From a virus, in IMG/VR virus record IMGVR_UViG_3300027833_000013, positions 105,460 to 169,459 of that record: DNA of 64,000 nucleotides; one strand, 5' to 3'. Positions within the stretch are counted from its first letter, which is position 1. Each line of letters opens with the position of its first letter. This document shows, piece by piece, positions 45,093-52,608 of the stretch. A model generated the notes under the pieces. It saw only the letters and a list, made by a program, of their open reading frames with translations. It searched no databases and had not been told where the DNA came from. A program made the position numbers and the translations under genes.

Positions 45093-45787
45093 TAGATTAT
45101 GCACATATACTTAAAAATGGTGTTGAAATAAGTAGTAGTGGTACTACAGGACCTGCTAAAACAGTCTTTAGAACGCCCGATAACTTACAGGCATGTAATG
45201 ATGTTGCTATTGATGCACAACAGCTTACACGAAGCTCTAAGGTGCTTACAGTAACACGTATGACCCACGCAGGCGGCTTATTGACTCAAACATTACCTGC
45301 ACATAGTATTGGCGCAGAATATAAAATACAACAATTTAATGTATATACTTTCTTAAAAGACTTTAAAGACTATACACATACATTCTTGGCACCTGCGCAA
45401 ATGATGGCGTTAATGCATACAAAAGGATTTAAAGATTGTGATCTTACTGGTAAGCGTATACTAGGCGGAAGCGATCCTGTTAGTTGGGAAATGATAGAAG
45501 CTTTTGTAAGTAAAGGGGCTATTATACAACCTAATTGGGGAATGAGCGAAATAGGACCAATTACTATTAATATAGAATTTGATAGTATGGATAAAGTACA
45601 GTATGTTAAACAACGATCACCAGATGATTATACTATTATGGGAGATACCTATTATTGCGATTGGAAAATAGTAAAGCAAGAACTTTACGTTAAAGGACCA
45701 ACTAGTATATATGATGAATGGTTTGCTACAGGCGACAATGTAGCATTAGACATGGGTAGAAGGATGTATTATATTGGCCGTAAATAG
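45089..45787 (+). CDS. Minimal ANL-superfamily adenylating enzyme
   Basis: A protein of 232 residues, less than half the usual ~500. 'EISSSGTTGPAKTV' (14-27) is the ATP loop (A3), 'PNWGMSEIGP' near 150 the A5 motif, and 'EWFATGDNVALDMGRRMYYI' ending in 'GRK' the A7 region. The protein stops at the hinge where the C-terminal lid domain should begin, and the N-terminal ~150 residues are missing. All core motifs are intact, so it is probably a miniaturised enzyme and not a remnant. It would activate a carboxylic acid as an acyl-adenylate. Confidence 0.75.
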   Translation: MIDYAHILKNGVEISSSGTTGPAKTVFRTPDNLQACNDVAIDAQQLTRSSKVLTVTRMTHAGGLLTQTLPAHSIGAEYKIQQFNVYTFLKDFKDYTHTFLAPAQMMALMHTKGFKDCDLTGKRILGGSDPVSWEMIEAFVSKGAIIQPNWGMSEIGPITINIEFDSMDKVQYVKQRSPDDYTIMGDTYYCDWKIVKQELYVKGPTSIYDEWFATGDNVALDMGRRMYYIGRK

Positions 45788-46310
45788 AATTGTAGCATTT
45801 GGTTGTTCTAATACTGTTGGCGAAGCATGTAGCACTAATTGGCCAAAAGAATTAGGACTATTATTAGACTGTGAAGTTGTAAATTGTGCTGAAATAGGAT
45901 GCAGTGGACGTTATATTATACACGCAATGCGACATTTTAAATTTGAAAAAGATGATGTTTGTATTGTAGCATGGCCTGAAATAACTCGATATTGTTGGTT
46001 AAAAGGCGAAAATAACTTTAAACATATCGGAGTATGGAAAGATTCTGATAGTACATTATATAAAAAGTATTTTTCAGATTATCATGCTGAACAAGATTTT
46101 TACTTGTACGAAGATTATGCTAGGTTATATGCAAAACAAAATAATATTACCTATTTAGATTATTTAAGTTGTTATACCTTTGTAAATACTAAAAAGCATA
46201 AAATGGAATTACATGACTATGGAACAGATGATAAACATCCGGGTAAACTTAGTCATATAATTTTTGCACAACAAATTAGAAAGGATATAAAAGATGGAGC
46301 CGTATTTTAA
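45774..46310 (+). CDS. SGNH/GDSL-like hydrolase (4)
   Basis: A protein of 178 residues with a TTG start at 45774, supported by AGAAGGA at 45758-45764. 'IVAFGCSNTVGEACSTNW' is block I, 'VNCAEIGCSGRYII' block II, and 'GTDDKHPGKLSHIIF' near 157 the block V Asp/His. It is close to the minimum size of the fold. It overlaps the adenylating enzyme by 14 nt, so release or transfer of the activated acyl group is a possible role. Confidence 0.66.
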   Translation: MAVNRIVAFGCSNTVGEACSTNWPKELGLLLDCEVVNCAEIGCSGRYIIHAMRHFKFEKDDVCIVAWPEITRYCWLKGENNFKHIGVWKDSDSTLYKKYFSDYHAEQDFYLYEDYARLYAKQNNITYLDYLSCYTFVNTKKHKMELHDYGTDDKHPGKLSHIIFAQQIRKDIKDGAVF

Positions 46311-46878
46311 GTATGTAGAAGGTATAAATTTTACACCTGAAACACGTAAAAAACTTGCAGATAATATTTTATCTAATGCTGAAGATTATATCAGAAGTGC
46401 TAATTATAGACATAATAAGTACGGAAAATATGATTGGAATTGGTTCTGTCCACGTAACTTAATTCCTACAAAACTTATGGACGAAGTTGGTAAACGTTTT
46501 AATATACCAGTTTCATATGAAATACTAGGACAAACACCTTATACAGATGGTAAGATACATACTGATCGAAAAGTAGAAGGACTTCCGCCTAGAGTTACAC
46601 TAATAAACTTTCCAATATATCCGTTTGATATGAGCGTATATGGACCAACTAATTTCTTTAAATTAATTGAAGGAAGTTACTCAGACTATGACAATGCTAT
46701 ATTTGAATTACAGTGTAGTGTTGATTACAGTCATAATCTTCCTGTAATTTTTAATCTACAAGAATATCACAATGCAGTAAACGATACAGATGATTACAGA
46801 TTTAATTGTCAGTTTACAACTGACCTAGAAGGTCCTGAGATATTTGAACTTTATAATTCTGGTAAGTTGTTTACTTAG
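46294..46878 (+). CDS. 2OG-Fe(II)-dioxygenase-like protein (4)
   Basis: A protein of 194 residues starting MEPYFKYVEGINFTPETRKK, an opening resembling that of the oxygenase at 42191 (MEPYYKLVPYAISDQTKQE), so the two are probably paralogues. 'TDGKIHTDRKVEGLPPRVTL' holds H-T-D near 89, 'LQEYHNAVND' near 160 the distal His and 'DYRFNCQFTT' the Arg. It is the last island gene and overlaps the minus-strand tail fibre gene by 4 nt, tail to tail. Confidence 0.58.
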   Translation: MEPYFKYVEGINFTPETRKKLADNILSNAEDYIRSANYRHNKYGKYDWNWFCPRNLIPTKLMDEVGKRFNIPVSYEILGQTPYTDGKIHTDRKVEGLPPRVTLINFPIYPFDMSVYGPTNFFKLIEGSYSDYDNAIFELQCSVDYSHNLPVIFNLQEYHNAVNDTDDYRFNCQFTTDLEGPEIFELYNSGKLFT

Positions 46879-48479
46879 GCTATAATAGCACCTTGTAATG
46901 CAAGTACTTGCCAACCATTAGTACCATAAATCATTGTAACACTATCGTTAATATCGTTAAATGTAATAGTTGTTCCGTTTGCAAGTGTAGTTGGAGTAAG
47001 TGTTCCATCACCGCCATCAACAATCATTGCGATTGTTTTGATTTGACCTGCTGTACCATTAGCTAGTGTGTATGCATCTGTACCAGTTGTTGTTATTTCC
47101 GTGTGCAGTGTTGTTACACTAATTGCACCTGGTCCACTAAGACTTTGTACGTCACCAAATATACCGCCTACAATTTTAACATTACCTGTGCCGTTAGCAC
47201 TTAGAGTTAAATCAGCATCAGCTGTAAATGAGTCTACAGTATCAACTTTAAATACACCAGTTTCTGATAATTCTGCTTTCTTTAAATATGTAGCAATTAA
47301 ACCGTTTCTAACATAAAAACACATTTTTGCCGCAATGTTGTTTGCTGATATGCTTACAACTTCTGACTTAACGCTAGTACCAACTTGTACAGCCGATCCA
47401 TCGTAGCCTGACCAACTTATACCACCTAAGCTATCACTTGCTTGTGTAGCTGTAAATGCCTGCGCTGTACCGCGTACCTTAAATAAGCCTAATTCGTTTG
47501 CTATAGCAGTATCACCAGTGTTGGTGATATTCATAGCTGTTTGAGAAAACGCTCCGTGTTGATTTGAATATACAGATATTTGTTGTCTAGTTGCATCAGA
47601 TGCAACATTTTTAAATAATTGTAGGTTTGCTTCAAAGAACGAGTTAATAGCAGTATCAATCGGGCCAGTAATTTTGCCAGCAACTCCGTCAAGTAACAGT
47701 GTTGAATCATCTCCAAATACGCTACCTTGTACATCGCCAGTATGAAGACCTGTGCTATTACCTGTTAAGTTACCTACTAAGTTACCTGTTAAGTCGCCTA
47801 CTACGTCACCTGTTAAGTCGCCTACTACGTCACCGGTGTGTACGCCAAATGTATTACCGGTAATTACACCTGTTTGTCCGTCTATAATTCTTGTACTGTT
47901 GTCAGCATATACGCTACCAATTAGGTTACCTTCTAGATCACCTGTAAATGTAGCTTGTCCTGCAACAGCACCATTGCTAACAATTTTACTTACACCATCT
48001 TCTGCAAATATATCACCTACAATGTTTGCAGTAACAGTTAATGCGTTAATAGTTCTATTAGCAGTATTAAGCATTATTGAACTATCATCACCTATGATGT
48101 TAGCATTAAGGTCAGTACCGTCACCTTCTGGTGTTCCAGCAACCCATGCTGTACCGTTCCATAATAATGACTCGCCTAATTTTGGACTTGCGTTAACGTT
48201 AGTTAAGTCATTAAGCTCTGCCGCGGCATTCTGCGCCGCCGTAATCCAATTAGCACCATCGTACTTGATAATATCATTGGTAGATGGACTTCCTGCACTT
48301 ACATTTGCTAAGTCATTTAATGTTGAAGTACCTGCAGAAGAATCAACAACAATACCACCACCTGTGGATCCGTCTCCTACATATAGCTTCTTGGTGTCTG
48401 TAGCATAGACAAGTTCGCCTTCTAAAGGAGTAATTCCTTGACGTTGGCTGTCTGTGCCTCTTCTAATGCGTAAACTCAT
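46875..48479 (-). CDS. Tail fibre/appendage protein with tandem Gly-Asp-Val-Val repeats
   Basis: A protein of 534 residues. It starts 'MSLRIRRGTDSQRQGITPLE' and 'GELVYATDTKKLYVGDG', the N-terminal module of many phage tail-fibre proteins. Residues ~210-255 are a low-complexity repeat of G-D-V-V-G-D-L-T-type octads encoded by 24-bp tandem repeats. The C-terminus has 'GTAGQIKTIAMIVDGGDGTL' and ends in 'NGWQVLALQGAIIA', a short beta module typical of fibre tips. It is the first gene on the far side of the island and has a late-promoter-like box. So the island is bordered on both sides by fibre genes. Confidence 0.8.
   Translation of the reverse strand: MSLRIRRGTDSQRQGITPLEGELVYATDTKKLYVGDGSTGGGIVVDSSAGTSTLNDLANVSAGSPSTNDIIKYDGANWITAAQNAAAELNDLTNVNASPKLGESLLWNGTAWVAGTPEGDGTDLNANIIGDDSSIMLNTANRTINALTVTANIVGDIFAEDGVSKIVSNGAVAGQATFTGDLEGNLIGSVYADNSTRIIDGQTGVITGNTFGVHTGDVVGDLTGDVVGDLTGNLVGNLTGNSTGLHTGDVQGSVFGDDSTLLLDGVAGKITGPIDTAINSFFEANLQLFKNVASDATRQQISVYSNQHGAFSQTAMNITNTGDTAIANELGLFKVRGTAQAFTATQASDSLGGISWSGYDGSAVQVGTSVKSEVVSISANNIAAKMCFYVRNGLIATYLKKAELSETGVFKVDTVDSFTADADLTLSANGTGNVKIVGGIFGDVQSLSGPGAISVTTLHTEITTTGTDAYTLANGTAGQIKTIAMIVDGGDGTLTPTTLANGTTITFNDINDSVTMIYGTNGWQVLALQGAIIA
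47761..47832 (-). repeat. Three tandem 24-bp repeats in tail fibre gene
   Basis: Units at 47761-47784, 47785-47808 and 47809-47832. The second and third are identical over all 24 bases; the first differs at a few positions. Each encodes eight residues of the form G-x-V-V/L-G-x-L-T. Because the period is a multiple of three, gain or loss of units by slippage keeps the frame and would change fibre length. Confidence 0.88.
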
Positions 48480-48510
48480 TTGGTAACTCCTGATAATCTA
48501 TTAGTAACAG

Positions 48511-48518
48511 TATTTATC
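48511..48518 (-). promoter_or_regulatory. Late-promoter-like box GATAAATA
   Basis: TATTTATC on the given strand reads GATAAATA on the minus strand, 31 nt before the ATG of the tail fibre gene (48479). It fits NATAAATA, again before a structural gene. Confidence 0.55.
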
Positions 48519-48531
48519 ATTTAGATAAGTT

Positions 48532-48855
48532 TCATGTGCCTTTCTTAAGAAAGTGTTTAGTACGTCTTTGCATATCATACTTAACTTTCTTAGTGTTGAT
48601 CCTAAAATCAACATTTTCAATTACATGTTCATACTCTTCTAATAGTTCTTCTAAACCGTACTCTATATCGTCAGTAGTTACATTAGCCTCTTGTTCACGA
48701 GCAACATCAATTTCCCATACCTTACCGTCAGTAAATGTAACATAAATTGCGTCAAGGTATGCAATTGGAATAGTTTTAACCTGAATATCTTTAAATACTT
48801 CGGGCCAATGTTTTACAACGTCCGGGTGCAGTCTGCCTTCTTTATTATCAGGCAC
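48532..48855 (-). CDS. Conserved small T4-like marine phage protein
   Basis: A protein of 107 residues starting 'MPDNKEGRLHPDVVKHWPEV'. It has 'AIYVTFTDGKVWEIDV' in the middle, an acidic helix 'GLEELLEEYEHVIE' and a basic C-terminus 'YDMQRRTKHFLKKG'. By recall this is a conserved protein of unknown function in T4-like cyanophages. It overlaps the next gene upstream by 8 nt. Confidence 0.62.
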   Translation of the reverse strand: MPDNKEGRLHPDVVKHWPEVFKDIQVKTIPIAYLDAIYVTFTDGKVWEIDVAREQEANVTTDDIEYGLEELLEEYEHVIENVDFRINTKKVKYDMQRRTKHFLKKGT

Positions 48856-49501
48856 TTGCTTTAGTCTTCTTAACAGCGGTCTTTTTTACTGTAGGGACTA
48901 ACTCTTCTGCTTGTGCTCTTAGTGCTTTAGCTTCTTTGTATAATGAATCTGCCTGTGAACGGTACTGTGCCGCTAATACATCGTCAGTTAATACTGTGTC
49001 TGTTGTTGTTACAGCTTCATCCATTGCTGATGTTGTGTTTGTGTAAGATGCCGCCGCTTGGGCTGAAGGCACTGGCTCATCTGAAACATTCGAAACTGGA
49101 GCAGTTGTACCATTAGGATCTTTAATAGCAAGATCAGCAATAGTAATACCTTTTTGATCTGCCATAATTTGATTAAGTTCAGCAAGATTTATAGTTGTTT
49201 GGAAGTTTGGAGTCATAGTAATTCCAGAAGTTTCCGTTTTCATAAGTTTGCCAGTTTGACTAAATCGTGCAAGCATATTAGAACCATCAGGCAGTTTAGT
49301 TCGCATCATTGCTGATCCTAACTCGTACTCTGATTGACCTGTTGTACTTTCAACTAAGTTAATTAATGTATCATGATCGCCTGCTTCGAGACTCTCTGTC
49401 ATAATAACTAAGCAGTTAGTAGGATCATTTGGAATAACTCTAAACGCTACAATTGCTTTTCTGTTGTTAGCCAATCGACCAACGTGTTTCATATTTTGCA
49501 T
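48848..49501 (-). CDS. Conserved T4-like marine phage protein, possibly virion-associated
   Basis: A protein of 217 residues. The start is the ATG at 49501 (MQNMKHVGRLANN), preceded by AAGGAG; a longer reading to 49537 is less likely. 'IVAFRVIPNDPTNCLVIMTE', 'TLINLVESTTGQSEYELG' and 'LPDGSNMLARFSQTGKLMKT' match by recall a conserved cyanophage protein of unknown function. After 'INLAELNQIMADQKGITIAD' comes a Thr/Ala-rich linker and a Lys/Ala-rich helical tail. Confidence 0.65.
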   Translation of the reverse strand: MQNMKHVGRLANNRKAIVAFRVIPNDPTNCLVIMTESLEAGDHDTLINLVESTTGQSEYELGSAMMRTKLPDGSNMLARFSQTGKLMKTETSGITMTPNFQTTINLAELNQIMADQKGITIADLAIKDPNGTTAPVSNVSDEPVPSAQAAASYTNTTSAMDEAVTTTDTVLTDDVLAAQYRSQADSLYKEAKALRAQAEELVPTVKKTAVKKTKASA

Positions 49502-49502
49502 A

Positions 49503-49751
49503 TTACGCTCCTTCTTGTGGTTGTTGCTGTGCGGCAACTGCCGCTAAGAAACTATCTAGTTTGTTGTAAGTTTGTCCGATTTGAACCATTTCATTTGGTT
49601 TAAATGCCCCACGTGAACTAGCAACATCGATAATTTGTTTAAGTGCTTGTAGGTCCTGTACTGAAAGATCTGCACCCGGCGCTTGTTCTGCCGATGGTGT
49701 TGCAGGTGCTTCAGTTACTTCTTCTACAGGTGCTTCTGTCTTTTCGTTCAT
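49503..49751 (-). CDS. Conserved small acidic phage protein
   Basis: A protein of 82 residues. A Glu/Pro/Ala-rich disordered N-terminus is followed by 'LSVQDLQALKQIIDVASSRG' and 'AFKPNEMVQIGQTYNKLDSF', a helical region conserved by recall in T4-like cyanophages and placed next to the same neighbour. It ends 1 nt before the upstream-promoter side of gene 48848-49501. A GGAGAGAA ribosome site precedes the ATG. Function unknown. Confidence 0.62.
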   Translation of the reverse strand: MNEKTEAPVEEVTEAPATPSAEQAPGADLSVQDLQALKQIIDVASSRGAFKPNEMVQIGQTYNKLDSFLAAVAAQQQPQEGA

Positions 49752-49787
49752 AATTCTCTCCTTGTATAGTATATATGCGTACTTTAT

Positions 49788-50051
49788 TTAGTTGTACTTC
49801 AAAAGTGGACAAGCCAACATGAAATAACTTAGTTCTTTAGGTTCTTCAAACCCTATTTTTAGAACAGGCCTTTGATCTAAATCAATTGCTGGTCCTATGT
49901 AGTACCTTCCTTTAAGATTATCTTTAACCCAATTAGTTATTGCGTCAAGAAGGTTATATGTCATAGGTATAGTGCAGTATTCAAAATGCGGAGGTGGTAT
50001 TGTCAATGTTCTTAAATTAAATACATTTAATGGATTAGGTTCTTTTAACAA
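49788..50051 (-). CDS. Conserved small phage protein, TTG start
   Basis: A protein of 87 residues read from TTG at 50051, with GAGG eight bases upstream and the start abutting the preceding stop. 'LNVFNLRTLTIPPPHFEYCT' and 'AITNWVKDNLKGRYYIGPAI' followed by 'LKIGFEEPKELSYFMLACPL' are features I associate with a conserved T4-like cyanophage protein. Probably coupled to translation of the metallopeptidase gene. Function unknown. Confidence 0.52.
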   Translation of the reverse strand: MLKEPNPLNVFNLRTLTIPPPHFEYCTIPMTYNLLDAITNWVKDNLKGRYYIGPAIDLDQRPVLKIGFEEPKELSYFMLACPLLKYN

Positions 50052-51332
50052 CTATGCTGCCTCGTCGTAGTGTACTGACATGCCAAATGGGCTTTCAAGA
50101 TCTTTATCACGGTTGCTGTGAATAACAAACAGTGTATCACAGTAGTCTGCATCACCCCAGCTATCCCAAGCATACCCGTCTGTAAACATAATAAACTTCT
50201 TAGGCTGGATGTCATGTTCTTTCATATAATCCCAGTTGCACATAAACTCTGTACCACCGCCGCCCATAATTTCATAGTCTGCTAGTTCTTCGCCGCATGC
50301 AGGATTAAATTCTTGTTCGTTGTATACCTTTGTATCAAAGCACCATACTTTAATGTTATAGTCGTCATACTCTTCCATAATACCTTGTACTTCACCTAAG
50401 AAGTCTGCGCCTTGCTGATTGCCAATTGATCCTGACATATCTAACGCAACACAAATATCAATAGTGTTATCAAAATTCATACCTGGGATAATTGCATTAG
50501 TGTGCCAGGCTTTGCGTGACGGACGAGTAAATGTAAAGTCATTACGTATCGTTGACTGAATCTGTTGACGAATAAGTTCACGCCAGTTCATTTTAGGTTC
50601 AGTAATATCTTTAATCATACGTGCAATCTCTCCTGGAAGATTGCCTGCCCCTGCGGCTTGTGCAGATGAAATCATACTTTCTTTAAGTTCGTCACGTATC
50701 TTTTTTAATTCTTCTTTAGAATAAGTAGGACGTCCGTTACCAGTACCTTCTTTTGTACCTTGTGGACCCTGCTTGTCTTTGCCATCTGGCCCTGGCTTTT
50801 CCCAGTCTACATGTTCGTCAAGTAGTTGTCCTAATGCATCCAATTCATCTTGGTCATATTTATTAAAGATGTCATCGTATACTTGCTCTGAACTCCACTT
50901 GTCGTATTTAAAGTCTTGGAAGATTTCAATTTGATCTACACGTTCACCAATGCGATCACGTACTAGTACATTGTTAACCAAATAGTCGCATGCAATGTTG
51001 TAAATTTGTGCGTCTCGGTCTTCACGTCTTACAATATGGTCAAATACACAATGTAGAATTTCGTGTGCAATAACAAATTCAATCTGCTTGTTAGTAAGCA
51101 TGTTAAAGAACTGTGTATTGTAATATAGATTCTTACCGTCTGTTGCCGCTGTAGGGCACCAATCGTCACATGTTTTAACTGCCATTCTAGTTGCCATGTT
51201 ACCAAAGAACGGATGACGCAATAACAATCCTACGCGAGCAATAATTACACGGTCATGTACTTCTACTTGCATATCAGCAAGTTCTTTTGCTGTAAGATCT
51301 TTTGGTGTAAAACCTTTAGTTTCAATAGTCAT
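50052..51332 (-). CDS. VWA-domain putative metallopeptidase (DUF2201 type)
   Basis: A protein of 426 residues. 'FVIAHEILHCVFDH' (HExxH at 90-94, third His nearby) is a zinc-peptidase site. Residues ~180-225 are a charged, Gly-rich linker. 'IDICVALDMSGSIGNQQG' near 295 is the D-x-S-G-S metal site of a VWA domain, followed by 'IMGGGGTEF' and 'FIMFTDGYAWDSWG'. Proteins of this make-up occur in pairs with a MoxR-type AAA ATPase, which lies just upstream here. Such pairs are thought to act as chaperone-like or metal-insertion machines; the phage target is unknown. Confidence 0.78.
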   Translation of the reverse strand: MTIETKGFTPKDLTAKELADMQVEVHDRVIIARVGLLLRHPFFGNMATRMAVKTCDDWCPTAATDGKNLYYNTQFFNMLTNKQIEFVIAHEILHCVFDHIVRREDRDAQIYNIACDYLVNNVLVRDRIGERVDQIEIFQDFKYDKWSSEQVYDDIFNKYDQDELDALGQLLDEHVDWEKPGPDGKDKQGPQGTKEGTGNGRPTYSKEELKKIRDELKESMISSAQAAGAGNLPGEIARMIKDITEPKMNWRELIRQQIQSTIRNDFTFTRPSRKAWHTNAIIPGMNFDNTIDICVALDMSGSIGNQQGADFLGEVQGIMEEYDDYNIKVWCFDTKVYNEQEFNPACGEELADYEIMGGGGTEFMCNWDYMKEHDIQPKKFIMFTDGYAWDSWGDADYCDTLFVIHSNRDKDLESPFGMSVHYDEAA

Positions 51333-51363
51333 TTGTTTTGCCCTTTATCTAACTGTTGTATAC

Positions 51364-51391
51364 AGTATAGCATCTTTGCAGTGTATGTCAA
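51364..51391 (-). promoter_or_regulatory. Sigma-70 promoter for the VWA metallopeptidase gene
   Basis: On the minus strand TTGACA (51386-51391), a 16-nt spacer and TATACT (51364-51369). The expected start near 51357 leaves a ~25-nt leader with AAAGGG before the ATG at 51332. The -10 region runs into an AT-rich palindrome (GTATAC). Confidence 0.62.
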
Positions 51392-51402
51392 CCGAAATGG
51401 AA

Positions 51403-51426
51403 GGTAGAGCGCCTAAACGCCCTACC
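51403..51426 (-). terminator. Hairpin between the MoxR and VWA genes, probable terminator
   Basis: A 9-bp stem (one G-T pair) with a 6-nt loop: GGTAGAGCG, CCTAAA, CGCCCTACC. It begins 9 nt after the stop of the AAA ATPase gene and stands directly before the next promoter. The T-run that follows on the minus strand is weak (TTCCATTT), so termination may be partial. Confidence 0.55.
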
Positions 51427-51435
51427 GTATACATA

Positions 51436-52521
51436 CTAGCTACCATTAGCGGCTTGTATGTACTTACCATAACGCTCATGGAATTCATCAAAACATTCTA
51501 CTTCGTCTGGGTCGATTGGAAGTTGATATTGTGTAATAGCAAGTCGAATGCCCATTACAACTAGTTCTGTTTCAAAGTTATCCATTGCAAAGCGCAGGAA
51601 GTTGCTAACTTTGTCATCAAACTTTTTATCGTTCTTGTCTGATGCTTCTTTTAGCTCGTAGCAGAGTGAAACAGTTAAGGAATACATGGCACTGATTTCT
51701 TTAGTTTTCAGCTCTTTTACTTTCCCTGCTAGGATGTCAGTTGGGTTAGGCATGCTAGACGCAACTTTGCGATGCGCCATAAATTTGACAGCCAACCCTT
51801 CCCCTACTGACCCACTGATCAAATCAGTGGTTGTTTCATCATCGTCGTCCTCAAGTAGTTCTGATACAAAAGACCATGAACGAGGCGTAGCAAATGCTCG
51901 ACTAGGTGAACGCGGATCAAAGTCGTAAAGGTCTTTCTTAGCAAAAGTAAGATAACCTACTACGTCTCTGTGTTGGTCGTTATTAACTGCCCATTGAAAC
52001 CAATCGTCAAAATCAACACGCAACTCTATGTGTACAAATCGATTTGCTAACGGAGCAGGCATTCTGTATGTAACACCTTTATCGGCATCTCTGTTACCTG
52101 CGGCAACAAGTAATACATTGTCTGGTAGCTTGTATTGTCCTACACGACGATTAAGAACTAACTGGTATGCCGCCGCCTGTACTGCTGGCGCTGCCGAGTT
52201 CATTTCATCTAAAAATACAACAACATAATCAAACTGTGCGGCAAACTCTTCTGTTGGAAGTTCTGCAGGAGGTGCCCATTTCATCGTATTATCTGATTCA
52301 CTATAATACGGCATGCCCTTAATGTCTGTTGGATCCCATAATGACAAACGAATGTCAATTAGATGTGAATTACCTAGTTCATTAGCAACTTGTCCAATAA
52401 TGTCAGACTTACCAATACCCGGAGGTCCCCACATAAAAATAGGACGTTTCTTTTTAAATGCACGTACAATGCTTTTCTTAGCACTATTGGGCGTTACTTG
52501 ACGTGTTACTAAACTTTCCAT
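51436..52521 (-). CDS. MoxR-type AAA ATPase
   Basis: A protein of 361 residues. Walker A 'GPPGIGKS' at 32-39, Walker B 'VVFLDEMNSA' near 101, sensor region 'NVLLVAAGNRDADKG' and arginine-finger-type 'MPAPLANRFVHIEL'. 'SRAFATPRSWSFVSELLEDD' lies in the lid domain. It pairs with the VWA metallopeptidase downstream, as in RavA-ViaA or MoxR-CoxE couples. T4-like marine phages carry such a pair by recall. The gene has a consensus promoter and an AGAGGA ribosome site. Confidence 0.82.
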   Translation of the reverse strand: MESLVTRQVTPNSAKKSIVRAFKKKRPIFMWGPPGIGKSDIIGQVANELGNSHLIDIRLSLWDPTDIKGMPYYSESDNTMKWAPPAELPTEEFAAQFDYVVVFLDEMNSAAPAVQAAAYQLVLNRRVGQYKLPDNVLLVAAGNRDADKGVTYRMPAPLANRFVHIELRVDFDDWFQWAVNNDQHRDVVGYLTFAKKDLYDFDPRSPSRAFATPRSWSFVSELLEDDDDETTTDLISGSVGEGLAVKFMAHRKVASSMPNPTDILAGKVKELKTKEISAMYSLTVSLCYELKEASDKNDKKFDDKVSNFLRFAMDNFETELVVMGIRLAITQYQLPIDPDEVECFDEFHERYGKYIQAANGS

Positions 52522-52579
52522 TTTGTATTCCTCTTACATTTAATATATGTTATCAGTGCCTACTTCAAACTATACATAT

Positions 52580-52608
52580 ATTATAGTATAAGATACAATT
52601 AATGTCAA
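52580..52608 (-). promoter_or_regulatory. Perfect-consensus sigma-70 promoter for the MoxR gene
   Basis: On the minus strand TTGACA (52603-52608), 17 nt, TATAAT (52580-52585): both hexamers and spacing are ideal. The -35 overlaps the last codons of the upstream iscU gene. The leader to the ATG at 52521 is about 50 nt. Confidence 0.75.

Noticed and set aside
47752-48408. A 218-codon plus-strand open frame opposite the tail fibre gene
   Set aside because: It is Pro/Ser/Leu-rich shadow sequence made by the repeated minus-strand fibre codons; no ribosome site or family resemblance.
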